Source: Gillisella vitis
Lineage (GTDB): Bacteria; Pseudomonadota; Alphaproteobacteria; Rhizobiales; Rhizobiaceae
Direction: 5' to 3'
Length of the DNA stretch: 64,000 nucleotides
Assembly (NCBI RefSeq): GCF_001541345.2
Contig: NZ_LMVL02000003.1
Coordinates: 930,001-994,000 of the forward strand
Shown here piece by piece: positions 35,106 through 44,770 of this stretch; positions within the stretch are counted from its first letter, which is position 1; each line of letters opens with the position of its first letter. Both the position numbers and the translations under genes were made by a program. Under the pieces are notes generated by a model. The model did not search any database, was not told where the DNA came from, and saw only the letters and a list, made by a program, of their open reading frames with translations.

Positions 35106-35149
35106 GACCAAGGCCCGAAGATCTCAAAGGACCTGATAGCACATCCTAC

Positions 35150-35614
35150 TCAATTGGACGTCTTGTCAAATCTGTCTTCAGCCGGCTCCAAGTCGTTCGG
35201 CGCGATATAGTTGCCAAGCAGCCATAGCGACACTTCTGCTGCCTCGGCGGGTTTGGCGAAAATATAGTCGCCGTTGTGCTGGGCTGCATCAAGGAAGGTG
35301 ACATGGAAGCCATGAACGCTCTCCAGTGGTCGGACCTGCACATGCCCCGGCTCGATCAGATGGCAGGCATAATGATTTCGAAGATTGCGCATGAAACCGG
35401 CACGGTTGTCATGAAGCCTGACGAATACCGCTTTTCCATCGGCTGTGGCATGCAGGCTGCGGATGGCTTCGCCGGGAAAGGCGCGCCCGAATTCCAGGAT
35501 GGCAAGTCCGACATCGCTTAGGGTTTCGCCGTCATTGCGCTCCGCCATGCGCGAGACGTACCACGCGAAGGCGATAATGCCCAAAAACACAAAAATACCG
35601 ATCCCAACGCCCAC
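35150..35614 (-). CDS. Hypothetical membrane-anchored protein
   Basis: 154 residues from a GTG at 35614, chosen because GGAGG precedes it by six bases; longer frames have no such site. One N-terminal helix (VGIGIFVFLGIIAFAWYV), then a soluble domain of mixed strand/helix character containing GKAVFVRLHDNRAGFM and HVTFLDAAQHNGDYIFA. It is not recognised. It is convergent with trmFO, about 45 bases from its end. A copy of a dispersed upstream element lies ahead of it at 35668-35731. Confidence 0.65.
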   Translation of the reverse strand: MGVGIGIFVFLGIIAFAWYVSRMAERNDGETLSDVGLAILEFGRAFPGEAIRSLHATADGKAVFVRLHDNRAGFMRNLRNHYACHLIEPGHVQVRPLESVHGFHVTFLDAAQHNGDYIFAKPAEAAEVSLWLLGNYIAPNDLEPAEDRFDKTSN

Positions 35615-35667
35615 TGGCAACCTCCGGATGATGCGAGAGCAGCACTGCCGATCGAGGATCGCGCAAT

Positions 35668-35731
35668 TGCGGCAACACTTTATATCTGCTGCATAATCCT
35701 TTGAAACGATTCCAACTTGCGGATTTTGCAG
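35668..35731. repeat. Dispersed rhizobial-type upstream element, copy 2
   Basis: CAACACTTTATATCTGCTGCATAA shares about 20 of 22 bases with the copy at 15217-15292 across its central block. The dyad seen in copy 1 is degenerate here. On the minus strand it precedes the small membrane protein gene by ~50 bases, the same orientation relative to its gene as copy 1 has to cheD. Confidence 0.5.
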
Positions 35732-35857
35732 TCGGTAAGAACTAACGGATGAGCCTTGCGTGAGTTTGGAGCCGGAGTGCAAACCTGTGCATCGTTTGCC
35801 AGGAAAAGTGTAATCCGAGTTTTCCCGAGGGGCTGGTTCAGGAGGAACCTGACAGCC

Positions 35858-36721
35858 CTAAAATCGACCCGTCATGCTGGCGCGCAGCAGTGTCAGCTGT
35901 CGGCGCCACTGAGCTCGGCGGATCGGTGTTTGCAGAATATCGGCACCGCGCCGACGAGCATCCCTCAGAATCGGACCGGCCAGCGCCACGGGCAGATAGG
36001 CCGCAACCAATGAGGCAGGAAGCTTGCCGCCAGCCCGCGCCTTGGCAAGATGATCGAGCCCCAAACCGGCGAAGGCTTCGATGGCACCATCGATCCTCAT
36101 CTCGTCCTTACCCGACAGGAAGGTATCCCGGTCGAGGCCAGTCGCGGCCAGGATTTCGTCGGGAATGTAGAGCTGTCCCCGCGCCCGATGCTGCGGCATC
36201 AGCGCCAGCAGGCCAGCAATGGCCTGGGCCACACCGGCATGGCCGGCAATTGTTGCGCAATTCAGCGCGGCATCGGTATCCAGCACCAGGCTCGCCAACT
36301 GGATCAGCGCCGAGGCCGTCTCTCCCGCATAGCCTTCCAGTGCCGTTCTTGGCCCGATCGGATCATCGTAAAGGTCTGCAATTCGCGCATCGATCATGTC
36401 GAGCAAGGGCTGAACCGGCAAGTGATAGCGCTCTACCGTGTTTAGCAGCCCTGCCGCCAGCGGATTGGCCGTGGTATCGCCATGCCCCTTACCGGAAAGC
36501 AGATCGCGCCAATATTGCAGCCGTATTTCGCCCGGCAAGGGCTCGCGCACCAGATCGCGCACCCGGGCAAGCTCGGCATTGAAGACATAGAGCGCGGCCA
36601 AGGCAGGCTGTTTTTCCGGCGGCGAGAGAAGGCAGGCCAAATACCGGTCGCGGTCGATTTCCCGCAGTGTCGTAAGGCAGACATCGGCGGCCAATGGCGA
36701 TGATTTAGCGCTTTCCGCCAT
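35858..36721 (-). CDS. Phytoene/squalene synthase-fold protein, NDUFAF6-like
   Basis: 287 residues from ATG at 36721. It has the squalene/phytoene synthase fold (REIDRDRYLACLLSPPEKQP, ALYVFNAELARVRDLVREP, GEIRLQYWRDLL) but the first Asp-rich prenyl-binding motif is replaced by NAELARVRD, so prenyl synthase activity is doubtful. Proteins of this kind are homologous to NDUFAF6, a factor for assembly of respiratory complex I. It starts 4 bases after the end of an NDUFAF3-like gene, another complex I assembly homologue, which supports that reading. Confidence 0.8.
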   Translation of the reverse strand: MAESAKSSPLAADVCLTTLREIDRDRYLACLLSPPEKQPALAALYVFNAELARVRDLVREPLPGEIRLQYWRDLLSGKGHGDTTANPLAAGLLNTVERYHLPVQPLLDMIDARIADLYDDPIGPRTALEGYAGETASALIQLASLVLDTDAALNCATIAGHAGVAQAIAGLLALMPQHRARGQLYIPDEILAATGLDRDTFLSGKDEMRIDGAIEAFAGLGLDHLAKARAGGKLPASLVAAYLPVALAGPILRDARRRGADILQTPIRRAQWRRQLTLLRASMTGRF

Positions 36722-36725
36722 GAGA

Positions 36726-37112
36726 TCAGACTGCAATCAATGCGGCGGCCACAGGCCGTTCTTCCGCCAGCATCACATTATAGGTCCGCACCGCAGCTCC
36801 GGTGCTCATCGGGTCAGAGCCAATGCCAGCGGCGGTCAGAGCGGCTTTAACGTCGCTGGGGATACGGCGCAGTTCCGTGCCGGTGCCGAGCAACAGGAAC
36901 TCGACCTTATCCGCCTCATCAAGCAGACGCTGGAGGGCGGTAACCGTCAGGTCCTCGCCCTCGCGCATATCCCAGCCATAAATGCCGGATGGTAAAAGCA
37001 AAAGGGAGCCGCGATGCGACATATCCGCGAACCGGAACCCGCCATTGCCATAGGCATCGATGGGGGACCGGCCCGGAAAATGCGCCTCGCGGATGATAAT
37101 GCCCTTTGCCAA
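36726..37112 (-). CDS. Mth938-like domain protein (NDUFAF3 homologue)
   Basis: 128 residues from a TTG at 37112; homologues start at the same place and GGGAG lies 8 bases upstream. Conserved pieces are DAYGNGGFRFADMSHRGSLL and LPSGIYGW, typical of the DUF498/Mth938 family. In mitochondria the relative NDUFAF3 helps assemble complex I; in bacteria the role is inferred. It starts 3 bases after the secDF stop codon, so it is co-transcribed with the protein-export gene, an arrangement common in alphaproteobacteria. Confidence 0.88.
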   Translation of the reverse strand: MAKGIIIREAHFPGRSPIDAYGNGGFRFADMSHRGSLLLLPSGIYGWDMREGEDLTVTALQRLLDEADKVEFLLLGTGTELRRIPSDVKAALTAAGIGSDPMSTGAAVRTYNVMLAEERPVAAALIAV

Positions 37113-37115
37113 TGC

Positions 37116-39686
37116 CTATGCTCCCGCCTTGCCCGCTGTGCCGTTCTTTTCCGGCTTTGCTTTTTCAGCCTTATCCGGCTCGCCCTGACCTTCGGGGCGA
37201 AGACGGAAGGCGATCAGAACCGGTGCAGCCATATAGATAGAGGAGAATGTGCCAACGAGAACCCCGAACAGCATGGCGAAGGTGAAGGAGCGGATAACTT
37301 CGCCACCGAACAGGAACAATGCCAGAAGAGCCAGAAGCGTCGTCACCGATGTCAGGATGGTACGAGACAGGGTCTGGTTGATCGACGTGTCGATCAACAC
37401 ATCCAGCGGCATTTTCTTGTAACGCCGCAGGTTCTCGCGCATACGGTCATAAACGACCACGGTATCGTTCAGCGAATAGCCGACAATCGTCAGGATCGCC
37501 GCGATACTGCTGAGGTCGAACTCCACCCCGGTGATCACATAGAGGCCAAGTGTCAGGATGACGTCGTGCAGGGTTGCGATGATCGCGCCTGCCGCAAACT
37601 GCCATTCGAACCGGATCCAGATATAGACCAGGATCGCCATCAGCGAAATCAATACGCCAATGGTCGCCGATTTCGTCAGCTCACCCGATACGGACGGACC
37701 GACGACTTCGGTACGGCGGAACTCGTAACCCTGTTCCAACGCGCCGCGCACCTTGGCAACAGCGGACTGCTCGCCGTTTTCACCCTCGTCCTGGGCCTGC
37801 AAACGGACCAGAACACTGCTTGGATCGCCAAAGCCTTGGACCTGAACATCGCCGAGATTGAGACTGCTCAACTGTTCACGGATCGCAGCAGGATCGGCAT
37901 TGCCCTGACGGGCTTTCAACTCGATGATCGAACCGCCGGTAAAATCAATGCCGAGCTTCATGCCGACTGTGCCGAAACCGACGAGGGCGGCAATCGACAA
38001 GGCAGCCGACAGCAGGAATGTATAACGGCGGACACCCATGAACGGGATATTGGTGCCGTCGAAAATCCCGGTCCGCACACCCTTGGGCATCGCCTTGGGA
38101 CGGCGCGTGTTGACCCAGACGGTAAACATCCAGCGGGTCAAACCAAAGGCGGTAAACACCGTGGTGATGATACCAATGGCCAGCGTTACCGAGAAGCCGC
38201 GCACCGGACCGGAGCCAAGAAAGAACAACACACCAGCGGCAATCAGCGTCGTGACATTGGCATCGACAATGGTCGCCAAGGCCTTGTTAAAGCCGATATC
38301 GATCGACTGGATCAGGGAACGACCGCTCTTATATTCCTCGCGGATACGCTCGTAGATCAGCACGTTCGAATCAACCGCCATACCGATGGTCAGCACGATA
38401 CCGGCGATACCCGGCAACGTCAACGTCGACCCAAGCAGCGTCAGGATCGCAATAATCATAACGATATTGGCAAACAGCGCCAGAACAGCAAGCACGCCGA
38501 AGAAGCCGTAAAGCCCGATCATCAGCACCACGACCAGCCCCGCACCGATAAAGCCGGCAGAAACACCGGCCCGGATCGAATCGGCGCCAAGGCTTGGGCC
38601 AACGGTGCGCTCTTCGACTACGGTCAAGGTTGCCGGCAGTGCGCCAGCGCGCAGCAGAACGGCTAGGTCATTGGCGCCCTGCACCGTGAAATTGCCGGAA
38701 ATCTGGCCAGAGCCACCGACAATCGGTTCACGGATCACAGGCGCGGAAATCACCTGATTATCAAGCACGATGGCAAAGGGCCGCCCGACATTCTGCTGGG
38801 TCGCCTGAGCAAAGCGCTGTGCGCCACGGCTATCGAAGCGGAAGCTGACGACCGGCTCGTTATTCTGCTGATTGAAGCTGGCCTGTGCATCGACGAGATC
38901 CTCGCCGGACACCAGAACTCGCTTTTCGACCAGATAAGGCACAGCCGCCTCATCCTGGCTGTAGAGCACTTCGGATGTCGCAGGTGGGCGGCCGCTGATC
39001 GCTTCGGTGGCCGACATGCTGGTATCGACCATGCGGAAGCTCAGCTTCGCAGTCTGGTTCAGAAGATTCTTCAAACGCTGCGGATCATCAAGACCCGGCA
39101 CCTGAACGATGATCCGGTCGGAGCCCTGACGCTGGATCAACGGCTCGGTATTGCCAAGCTCATCGACGCGGCGACGCACGACTTCGATGGACTGGGTGAG
39201 TGCCGAGGACATGCGATAATCAATACCGGCATCGGTGAGGTTGAATTTCAACAACCCATCACCGCTATCGTCCAGCGTCGCTTCCTGGATGCTGCTCGAC
39301 CCGAAACCACCGGTGCTGACCGGCGCGGTCAGTGTCTGCAAGGCCTTGCGCGCCGCATCGAGCTGAGCAGGATCGGTAATGCGCACTTGTACGGCCTGGC
39401 CAACGCCATTCAGCCCGGTATAGCGAACGCCCGCATCGCGAAGACTGCTACGGATATCGCCAACCACGGCTTCAAGCCGCTCCTTGACGATATCGTTGCG
39501 CTCGATCTTCAGCATGATATGCGAGCCGCCCTGCAAATCGAGGCCGAGCGTCATCTGCTTGCTCGGGAACCAGGACGGAAGACGGGCCAGTTGATCCTTG
39601 CTGAACAGGTCGGGCAGCGCGATCAGGACGCTCGCCACGACGGCAAGCCAGAGGAGAATGGTTTTCCAGCGGGAGAAATGCAGCAT
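37116..39686 (-). CDS. secDF: Protein translocase subunit SecDF (fused)
   Basis: 856 residues from ATG at 39686; an ATG two codons earlier is possible. SecD and SecF are fused, as in other rhizobia. They use the proton-motive force to pull preproteins after SecYEG. SecD part: RWKTILLWLAVVASVLIAL helix, LGLDLQGGSHIMLKIE, and the export domain with NQTAKLSFRMVD. SecF part begins near residue 555 with its own first helix, then LGIDFTGGSIIELK. Twelve transmembrane helices are expected. Read with the complex I assembly homologues downstream. Confidence 0.96.
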   Translation of the reverse strand: MLHFSRWKTILLWLAVVASVLIALPDLFSKDQLARLPSWFPSKQMTLGLDLQGGSHIMLKIERNDIVKERLEAVVGDIRSSLRDAGVRYTGLNGVGQAVQVRITDPAQLDAARKALQTLTAPVSTGGFGSSSIQEATLDDSGDGLLKFNLTDAGIDYRMSSALTQSIEVVRRRVDELGNTEPLIQRQGSDRIIVQVPGLDDPQRLKNLLNQTAKLSFRMVDTSMSATEAISGRPPATSEVLYSQDEAAVPYLVEKRVLVSGEDLVDAQASFNQQNNEPVVSFRFDSRGAQRFAQATQQNVGRPFAIVLDNQVISAPVIREPIVGGSGQISGNFTVQGANDLAVLLRAGALPATLTVVEERTVGPSLGADSIRAGVSAGFIGAGLVVVLMIGLYGFFGVLAVLALFANIVMIIAILTLLGSTLTLPGIAGIVLTIGMAVDSNVLIYERIREEYKSGRSLIQSIDIGFNKALATIVDANVTTLIAAGVLFFLGSGPVRGFSVTLAIGIITTVFTAFGLTRWMFTVWVNTRRPKAMPKGVRTGIFDGTNIPFMGVRRYTFLLSAALSIAALVGFGTVGMKLGIDFTGGSIIELKARQGNADPAAIREQLSSLNLGDVQVQGFGDPSSVLVRLQAQDEGENGEQSAVAKVRGALEQGYEFRRTEVVGPSVSGELTKSATIGVLISLMAILVYIWIRFEWQFAAGAIIATLHDVILTLGLYVITGVEFDLSSIAAILTIVGYSLNDTVVVYDRMRENLRRYKKMPLDVLIDTSINQTLSRTILTSVTTLLALLALFLFGGEVIRSFTFAMLFGVLVGTFSSIYMAAPVLIAFRLRPEGQGEPDKAEKAKPEKNGTAGKAGA

Positions 39687-39848
39687 CGACATCTCGAAGG
39701 GTAAGGTCTGGGGCAAATAGACCGGGATCGTCAAACGGAAATGGCGGCTTGATACGCCGAGCAAGATTTACCGCAGGGCAAACCAGCGCTCAACATACAA
39801 AGCGGCCATTTCAGACGACGGAAGCGGCTTTTCTCCAGCAGACAGCAG

Positions 39849-39878
39849 AAAAAAGTCAGGCCGCCCTGTTGGGCGGCC
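39849..39878 (-). terminator. Intrinsic terminator of yajC
   Basis: On the minus strand an 8-bp stem (GGCCGCCC 39859-39866, GGGCGGCC 39871-39878) with a 4-base loop is followed by TGACTTTTTT. It lies 18 bases after the yajC stop and separates yajC from secDF, which must have its own promoter in 39690-39850. Confidence 0.9.
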
Positions 39879-39895
39879 CGGTGTTCAAACTTGGG

Positions 39896-40267
39896 TCAAG
39901 CGTCGCTCTTGGAACCGTCGCCTTTGGCAATCTCGGCCTTGACCGGTTCACCCTTGACGCGCACTTCGGCGATCAGGCTGCGCAGCGCCTTGACCTTGAC
40001 GCCATCGGCGATTTCGACTTCCAGTTCCTTATCGTCAGTGACCTTGGTCACTTTGCCGATCAGGCCGCCGCCCAGAACCACCTGGTCGCCGCGGCGAATG
40101 GCCGACAGCGTTGCTTCCCGCTTCTTCAGCTGGTTGCGCTGCGGGCGGATCAGCAGGAAATACCAGATCACCATCAAGGGTGCGAAAAGCAGCAGCATTT
40201 CAAACCCGGACCCCATCCCGCCAGCGGCAGGTGCTGCATCCTGAGCGAATGCCTGTGTTATGAACAT
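39896..40267 (-). CDS. yajC: Preprotein translocase subunit YajC
   Basis: 123 residues from ATG at 40267 with GAAGGAG upstream. One transmembrane helix (MLLLFAPLMVIWYFLLIRPQ, the family signature) followed by a basic cytoplasmic domain with RRGDQVVLGGGLIGKV. YajC joins SecDF in the inner membrane. It is divergent from the DUF815 ATPase and ends in its own terminator before secDF. Confidence 0.96.
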   Translation of the reverse strand: MFITQAFAQDAAPAAGGMGSGFEMLLLFAPLMVIWYFLLIRPQRNQLKKREATLSAIRRGDQVVLGGGLIGKVTKVTDDKELEVEIADGVKVKALRSLIAEVRVKGEPVKAEIAKGDGSKSDA

Positions 40268-40476
40268 GAGAAACTCCTTCGGAACCGGGGCAGCAAAGAT
40301 CCTGTCCCCCCTGTTTTGCCGCCGGAATATAGGAATACCCCAAGGGAATGCAACAGAAACAGCGGCTTTGCGTACCGAATCCCCGGTCAATACACTTTCG
40401 AACCCTGTATGACCATGGTAGCGCAACGATCACAGGCGGTCTTGAACCACTTTTCATGCATGAACGGAGGCAAAAC

Positions 40477-41343
40477 ATGTCCGATACGCTGGCTGATCTG
40501 CTGCGGGAAGTGACCCGTCTCGCCAATGCCATGGAACGGCTGGCCGGTCCCGCCCCTGCGCTCAACGACTGGAGCGAAGCCGACTGCTTCGTCTGGCATC
40601 CGGCAAACCAGCATCTGCAACCGGTACCGAGACCCAACCGCGTCGCACTCGGCCTGATCAGGGGTGTCGATCGGGTGCGCGACATCCTGCATGAAAACAC
40701 CGAACGGTTCGCGCTCGGCTTTGCCGCCAACAATGTGCTGCTGTGGGGGGCGCGCGGCATGGGCAAATCCTCGCTGGTCAAGGCGGTGCATGCCGATATC
40801 GTAAAGGCCACCGGCGTGCGGCTGAAACTGGTGGAAGTCCACCGCGAAGACATCGCCTCCCTGCCCTTGCTGATGGACCTGCTGAAAAACAGCGATGAGC
40901 GGGTGCTGCTGTTTTGCGACGATCTTTCTTTCGACCATGACGATACAGCCTATAAATCGCTGAAAGCGGCATTGGATGGCGGCATCGAGGGTCGTCCGGA
41001 CAATGTGCTGTTTTACGCCACCTCCAACCGCCGCCACCTCCTGCCCCGGCATATGATGGAAAACGAGCAATCAACCGCCATCAACCCGTCGGAAGCGGTG
41101 GAGGAAAAGGTCTCGCTCTCCGACCGGTTCGGCCTTTGGCTCGGCTTTCATAAATGCAGTCAGGATGACTATCTGGCGATGATCGACGGCTATGCCGCGC
41201 ATTTCAAGCTGCCGCTGCCGCCTGAGCAATTGCATGCCGAAGCTCTGGAATGGGCCACAACACGTGGCGCACGCTCCGGGCGAGTCGCCTGGCAGTATAT
41301 CCAGGATCTGGCCGGGCGGTTGCGGGTCGAGATCGGACGGTAG
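40477..41343 (+). CDS. DUF815 AAA-type ATPase
   Basis: 288 residues from ATG at 40477 with ACGGAGG upstream. Walker A is LWGARGMGKSSLVKAV and Walker B LLFCDDLSFDHDD; TSNRRHLLPRHMMENE is the family's sensor-like region. DUF815 proteins are cytoplasmic P-loop ATPases of unknown substrate. Convergent with the LysM/M23 gene across a shared hairpin. Confidence 0.85.
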   Translation: MSDTLADLLREVTRLANAMERLAGPAPALNDWSEADCFVWHPANQHLQPVPRPNRVALGLIRGVDRVRDILHENTERFALGFAANNVLLWGARGMGKSSLVKAVHADIVKATGVRLKLVEVHREDIASLPLLMDLLKNSDERVLLFCDDLSFDHDDTAYKSLKAALDGGIEGRPDNVLFYATSNRRHLLPRHMMENEQSTAINPSEAVEEKVSLSDRFGLWLGFHKCSQDDYLAMIDGYAAHFKLPLPPEQLHAEALEWATTRGARSGRVAWQYIQDLAGRLRVEIGR

Positions 41344-41374
41344 GCCTTCCCGCCATATCGCAAGCCCATTATGA

Positions 41375-41404
41375 AGAAAGGCCCGGATTGCTCCGAGCCT
41401 TTCT
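41375..41404. terminator. Bidirectional terminator between DUF815 and LysM/M23 genes
   Basis: AGAAAGGC (41375-41382) pairs with GCCTTTCT (41397-41404), and CGGA with TCCG inside, separated by one mismatch, with a TTGC loop. T-rich bases follow on both strands. It lies between two convergent genes. Confidence 0.8.
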
Positions 41405-41458
41405 CAACTTTCCTGAAACGCACTACCTTATTCAAGAAAAACTCTCGCGAAGCGACAC

Positions 41459-43066
41459 CTATTCCAGGAAGCCCATCGGGTTGACCGGGGTCGCATCCTT
41501 GCGCACTTCGAAATGCAGGGTCGGCTGGCTGGCATTACCGCTCATGCCCGATGTCGCTACCTGCTGGCCACGCTGCACCTTCTGGCCGCGCTGAACGGAA
41601 ATGGCATCGGCGTGGCCGTAAACAGTCACAGTGCCGTCGTCATGGCGAACAAGCACGGTGTTGCCGAGTTCTTTCAGGCCATTGCCAGCGTAGATGACCA
41701 CGCCGTTTTCAGCGGCCTTGATCGGCGTACCGGTTGGCACGGAAATATCGATACCGTCATTGCGCTTGCCAGCGACATTGGCACCAAACGGAGCCACCAC
41801 CGCGCCACGCACCGGCCAACGATATTTGCCGATGCCAGTTGCATCCGGAGCCTTGTCGCCTGGATCGGCGGAGGCAACATCGGTGACCGACTTGGTCGGC
41901 GCAGCTGGCGGCGGAGCCGCAGCCGTCACCTTGGGCGCTTCAGGCTTGGTATTGGCAGGTGCCGTGCTGACAGGTGTCGCGGCCAGCTTTTGATCGGCCT
42001 GGGGCAGTTCAAGCGTCTGACCGACACGGACACCCTGGGTGCCGAGATGGTTTGCCTGCTTCAGGGCCGCAACGGAAACACCGTTTTCGCGGGCAATCTT
42101 GGCAATCGAATCGCCCGACTTGACCACATAGGTGCCAGCGGCTGGCGGCGTCTTGCCGGTGCCCGCGGCATTGGTGGTGTTGTTTGCGGCAATATCAGTC
42201 TTGACCTTATCGCGCAGCTTCGGATTGGTCGGCAATACCGCGACCTTTTCTTCCTGGCGCGGCGTTGGCCCGGGAGACTGACCTGGAGGCAACAGCGTGC
42301 CTTCGGCAGCCGCAGCCCTGGTCGGCGTATTGCGCGAACCGAAGGTCGGAATGAGGATAGACTGACCTGGACGTGCAGCCCCTGCCGTCGAAAGACCATT
42401 GGCCTTGACGATTTCCTTTTCCGGCACCCCGTAACGCTGCGACAGGGTGGCAAGGCTTTCGCCCGGCTTCAGAACGACGCGGGGTGCATTGACCGTGCTC
42501 CATCCATTGGCACCCTGGCCACTGGCGCCAGCGCCAGCCGCCGGGCCGGGCTTTGCCGGCTGCGGCAGGGTGTTGGTGGACAAGCCATCGCCGTCCTCCA
42601 AGGCTGCCGACTGGTGAGTGGCAGCCGGGAATGGCTGGGCCGAGGCTGTCTGGCGGCGCGAAGAAATCGGGCCTGTCGATGCGGTGGAACCGGATGGCGG
42701 CGCAAGCTCGGCCTTCTGAACGGACACAGCCGACGAAGCCCGCCGCGCTGGCGAATAGGTCTGCTGGGCCGGATAGGGCTGCGTCATCGCCTGCTGGCGA
42801 TTGCCATAACCGCCACCCGTCGACGCGCTGGGGCCGGACGGCGCATAGGAACCGCCATTATCGACATCGGCTTGCGGCACCGGCGCATTGTCCAATCCGG
42901 TGATCTGGCCGCCGGTCGAGGCGGTCGTCATCGTATCGGTTTTGGAAAACAGGCCGGAAAAGCGGCTTGAATCGGAACTGCAACCAGTCGCGACGCTCGC
43001 CATCAGGCCAACCCAGAGAATCTGGGCAACAGGCATGCCGGATTTATAAGACTGACTCTGACGCAT
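41459..43066 (-). CDS. LysM and M23-domain lipoprotein, NlpD-like murein hydrolase activator
   Basis: 535 residues from ATG at 43066. Lipoprotein signal with lipobox VATGC. A long Ala/Pro/Ser-rich linker; LysM 1 at about 196-245 (LKPGESLATLSQRYGVPEKE), LysM 2 at about 308-355 (VVKSGDSIAKIARENGVSVA), then an M23 (LytM) domain at about 410-535. In that domain the HxxxD zinc site reads NDGID and the HxH motif reads TLHFE, so two zinc-ligand or catalytic histidines are missing. This is the pattern of amidase activators such as NlpD and EnvC. It should act at the outer membrane or periplasm in cell division. Confidence 0.88.
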   Translation of the reverse strand: MRQSQSYKSGMPVAQILWVGLMASVATGCSSDSSRFSGLFSKTDTMTTASTGGQITGLDNAPVPQADVDNGGSYAPSGPSASTGGGYGNRQQAMTQPYPAQQTYSPARRASSAVSVQKAELAPPSGSTASTGPISSRRQTASAQPFPAATHQSAALEDGDGLSTNTLPQPAKPGPAAGAGASGQGANGWSTVNAPRVVLKPGESLATLSQRYGVPEKEIVKANGLSTAGAARPGQSILIPTFGSRNTPTRAAAAEGTLLPPGQSPGPTPRQEEKVAVLPTNPKLRDKVKTDIAANNTTNAAGTGKTPPAAGTYVVKSGDSIAKIARENGVSVAALKQANHLGTQGVRVGQTLELPQADQKLAATPVSTAPANTKPEAPKVTAAAPPPAAPTKSVTDVASADPGDKAPDATGIGKYRWPVRGAVVAPFGANVAGKRNDGIDISVPTGTPIKAAENGVVIYAGNGLKELGNTVLVRHDDGTVTVYGHADAISVQRGQKVQRGQQVATSGMSGNASQPTLHFEVRKDATPVNPMGFLE

Positions 43067-43317
43067 GATACAACCCACTGACGACGCAACCATTTGTGAG
43101 TTTATTAAAGCGCGTTAGTGTTACCGGGCGGTTAACCGCGTGGAATCCTTATCAACATTCCGCAAAAAATCGCAGGAAAACCGGGGCCTGCGTGGCTGGA
43201 AACCCTTCTGTGCCGGGGTTTTACAAAAAAGCCATTAACCATAAAAATTAAGGGCGCTGAGCCAAGCACCGCCAAACCGTCCAATTCTGGTAATTTTAGG
43301 GGATGCAAAGCTTCCAA

Positions 43318-43959
43318 TTAAAGGAAGGCAGCGACATTTGGAGTCAAAGGAAGATAGGGAACCTCGAACAGGTCTTCCCGCTCAAACCGGCTACCGGTGC
43401 GGGTCAGCCGCACCATGACGCAACGATTTTCATCCAAAATGAGTGGAGCCAGCAGCACACCGTTATGGACCAATTGCTCGGTAAAGACTTTTGGCATTGA
43501 CGGAAACGCAGCTGTCGCGATGATTCGGTCGAATGTGCCCTCACCCGGCAAGCCCAAGCTACCATCCCCATGGCGGATAATCGCATTGCGGACTGACAAT
43601 TGCTCCAGACGCGCCTGCGCATCGGTTACCAGCGTCTTATAGCGCTCCACCGAGACGACACGTTCGCTAAGACGCGCCAGAACAGCAGTCATGAACCCGC
43701 TGCCGGTACCGACCTCCATCACCCGCTGGCCGGGCTTGACGCGCAGTCGCTCGATCAGCCGTACGGCAAGATCGGCCCCTTCCATGAACGCACCACATTC
43801 AAGCGGGATCGTCTGGCGGGAATAGGCGTGCTCGGCCAGATGATGGGCGACGAATCGCGAGCGGGGCGTCTGTTCCACTGCCGTCAGCAGGTTGATGTCA
43901 GAAATCCCCTCGGAGCGCAGCCGTAGCACCAAGGCGGCAAAGCCCTCTTTTTCAAGCAT
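43318..43959 (-). CDS. pcm: Protein-L-isoaspartate O-methyltransferase
   Basis: 213 residues from ATG at 43959; a TTG at 43971 would add four residues and overlap the surE stop. It methylates isoaspartyl residues in damaged proteins. Motif I is RVMEVGTGSGFMTAVLA, then ERVVSVERYKTLV and a RHGDGSLG loop. Adjacent to surE, the usual pairing in proteobacteria, here read with serS and tat genes. Confidence 0.95.
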   Translation of the reverse strand: MLEKEGFAALVLRLRSEGISDINLLTAVEQTPRSRFVAHHLAEHAYSRQTIPLECGAFMEGADLAVRLIERLRVKPGQRVMEVGTGSGFMTAVLARLSERVVSVERYKTLVTDAQARLEQLSVRNAIIRHGDGSLGLPGEGTFDRIIATAAFPSMPKVFTEQLVHNGVLLAPLILDENRCVMVRLTRTGSRFEREDLFEVPYLPLTPNVAAFL

Positions 43960-43967
43960 TGCGGATT

Positions 43968-44738
43968 TCAAGACCCTACCTCCGGGTTCAGCGCGGCGGC
44001 GATGACATCCTGAACCGCGTAATCGGTCAGGTCCAGCTTCAGCGGCGTGACCGAAATACGGTTATCGCGCAGCGTGCTGATATCGGTCCCGGCGCGGAAA
44101 TTGCCCTTGCGGTCGCCGAATCGCAGCCAGAAATAAGGAAGTCCGCGCCCATCCAGCCGCTCTTCGACGCTGAGCCCAAAGTCGAGCTTGCCCTGCGAGG
44201 TGACATCGACGCCCGCAACCTCGCGCGGTTCGCAATTGGGAAAATTAAGATTGAGGAACGTGCCGGGCGGCAGGTCGGCATGCATCAGTTTAGCAATCAG
44301 CGCTGGCGCATGCGTTTCAGCCACATCCCAGGGAATGGAATGACCAGCCACGTAGCTATAGGCCTGGCTAAGCGCAAACGATCGCACCCCATGCACCGTA
44401 CCTTCGATTGCCCCAGCCACCGTGCCGGAATAGGTGACATCGTCAGCAAGGTTCGCCCCGGCATTGACACCTGACAATACGAGATCCGGCTTGCCGGGCA
44501 GCACTTTGCGGATGGCCATGATGACGCAATCGGTCGGCGTTCCCCGCAGCGCAAAGCGTTTCTCGCCAAGCTGCCGCAGCCGCAACGGCTCCGACAGGGT
44601 CAGCGAATGGGCGAGCCCGCTCTGGTCAGTTTCCGGCGCAACAATCCACACATCGTCGGAGAGCGTCCGGGCGATTCGTTCCAGAACGGCCATGCCGTCT
44701 GCATGAATGCCGTCGTCATTGGTCAGCAGAATCCGCAT
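43968..44738 (-). CDS. surE: 5'/3'-nucleotidase SurE
   Basis: 256 residues. Metal-dependent phosphatase on nucleoside monophosphates, linked to stationary-phase survival. The N-terminal [13 protein letters not shown] has the paired Asp metal ligands; [20 protein letters not shown] is the second signature. 32 bases after the serS stop. Confidence 0.95.
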   Translation of the reverse strand: MRILLTNDDGIHADGMAVLERIARTLSDDVWIVAPETDQSGLAHSLTLSEPLRLRQLGEKRFALRGTPTDCVIMAIRKVLPGKPDLVLSGVNAGANLADDVTYSGTVAGAIEGTVHGVRSFALSQAYSYVAGHSIPWDVAETHAPALIAKLMHADLPPGTFLNLNFPNCEPREVAGVDVTSQGKLDFGLSVEERLDGRGLPYFWLRFGDRKGNFRAGTDISTLRDNRISVTPLKLDLTDYAVQDVIAAALNPEVGS

Positions 44739-44770
44739 TGGTCCTCGTCAAGACGTTTCCGAAGCCGGAA

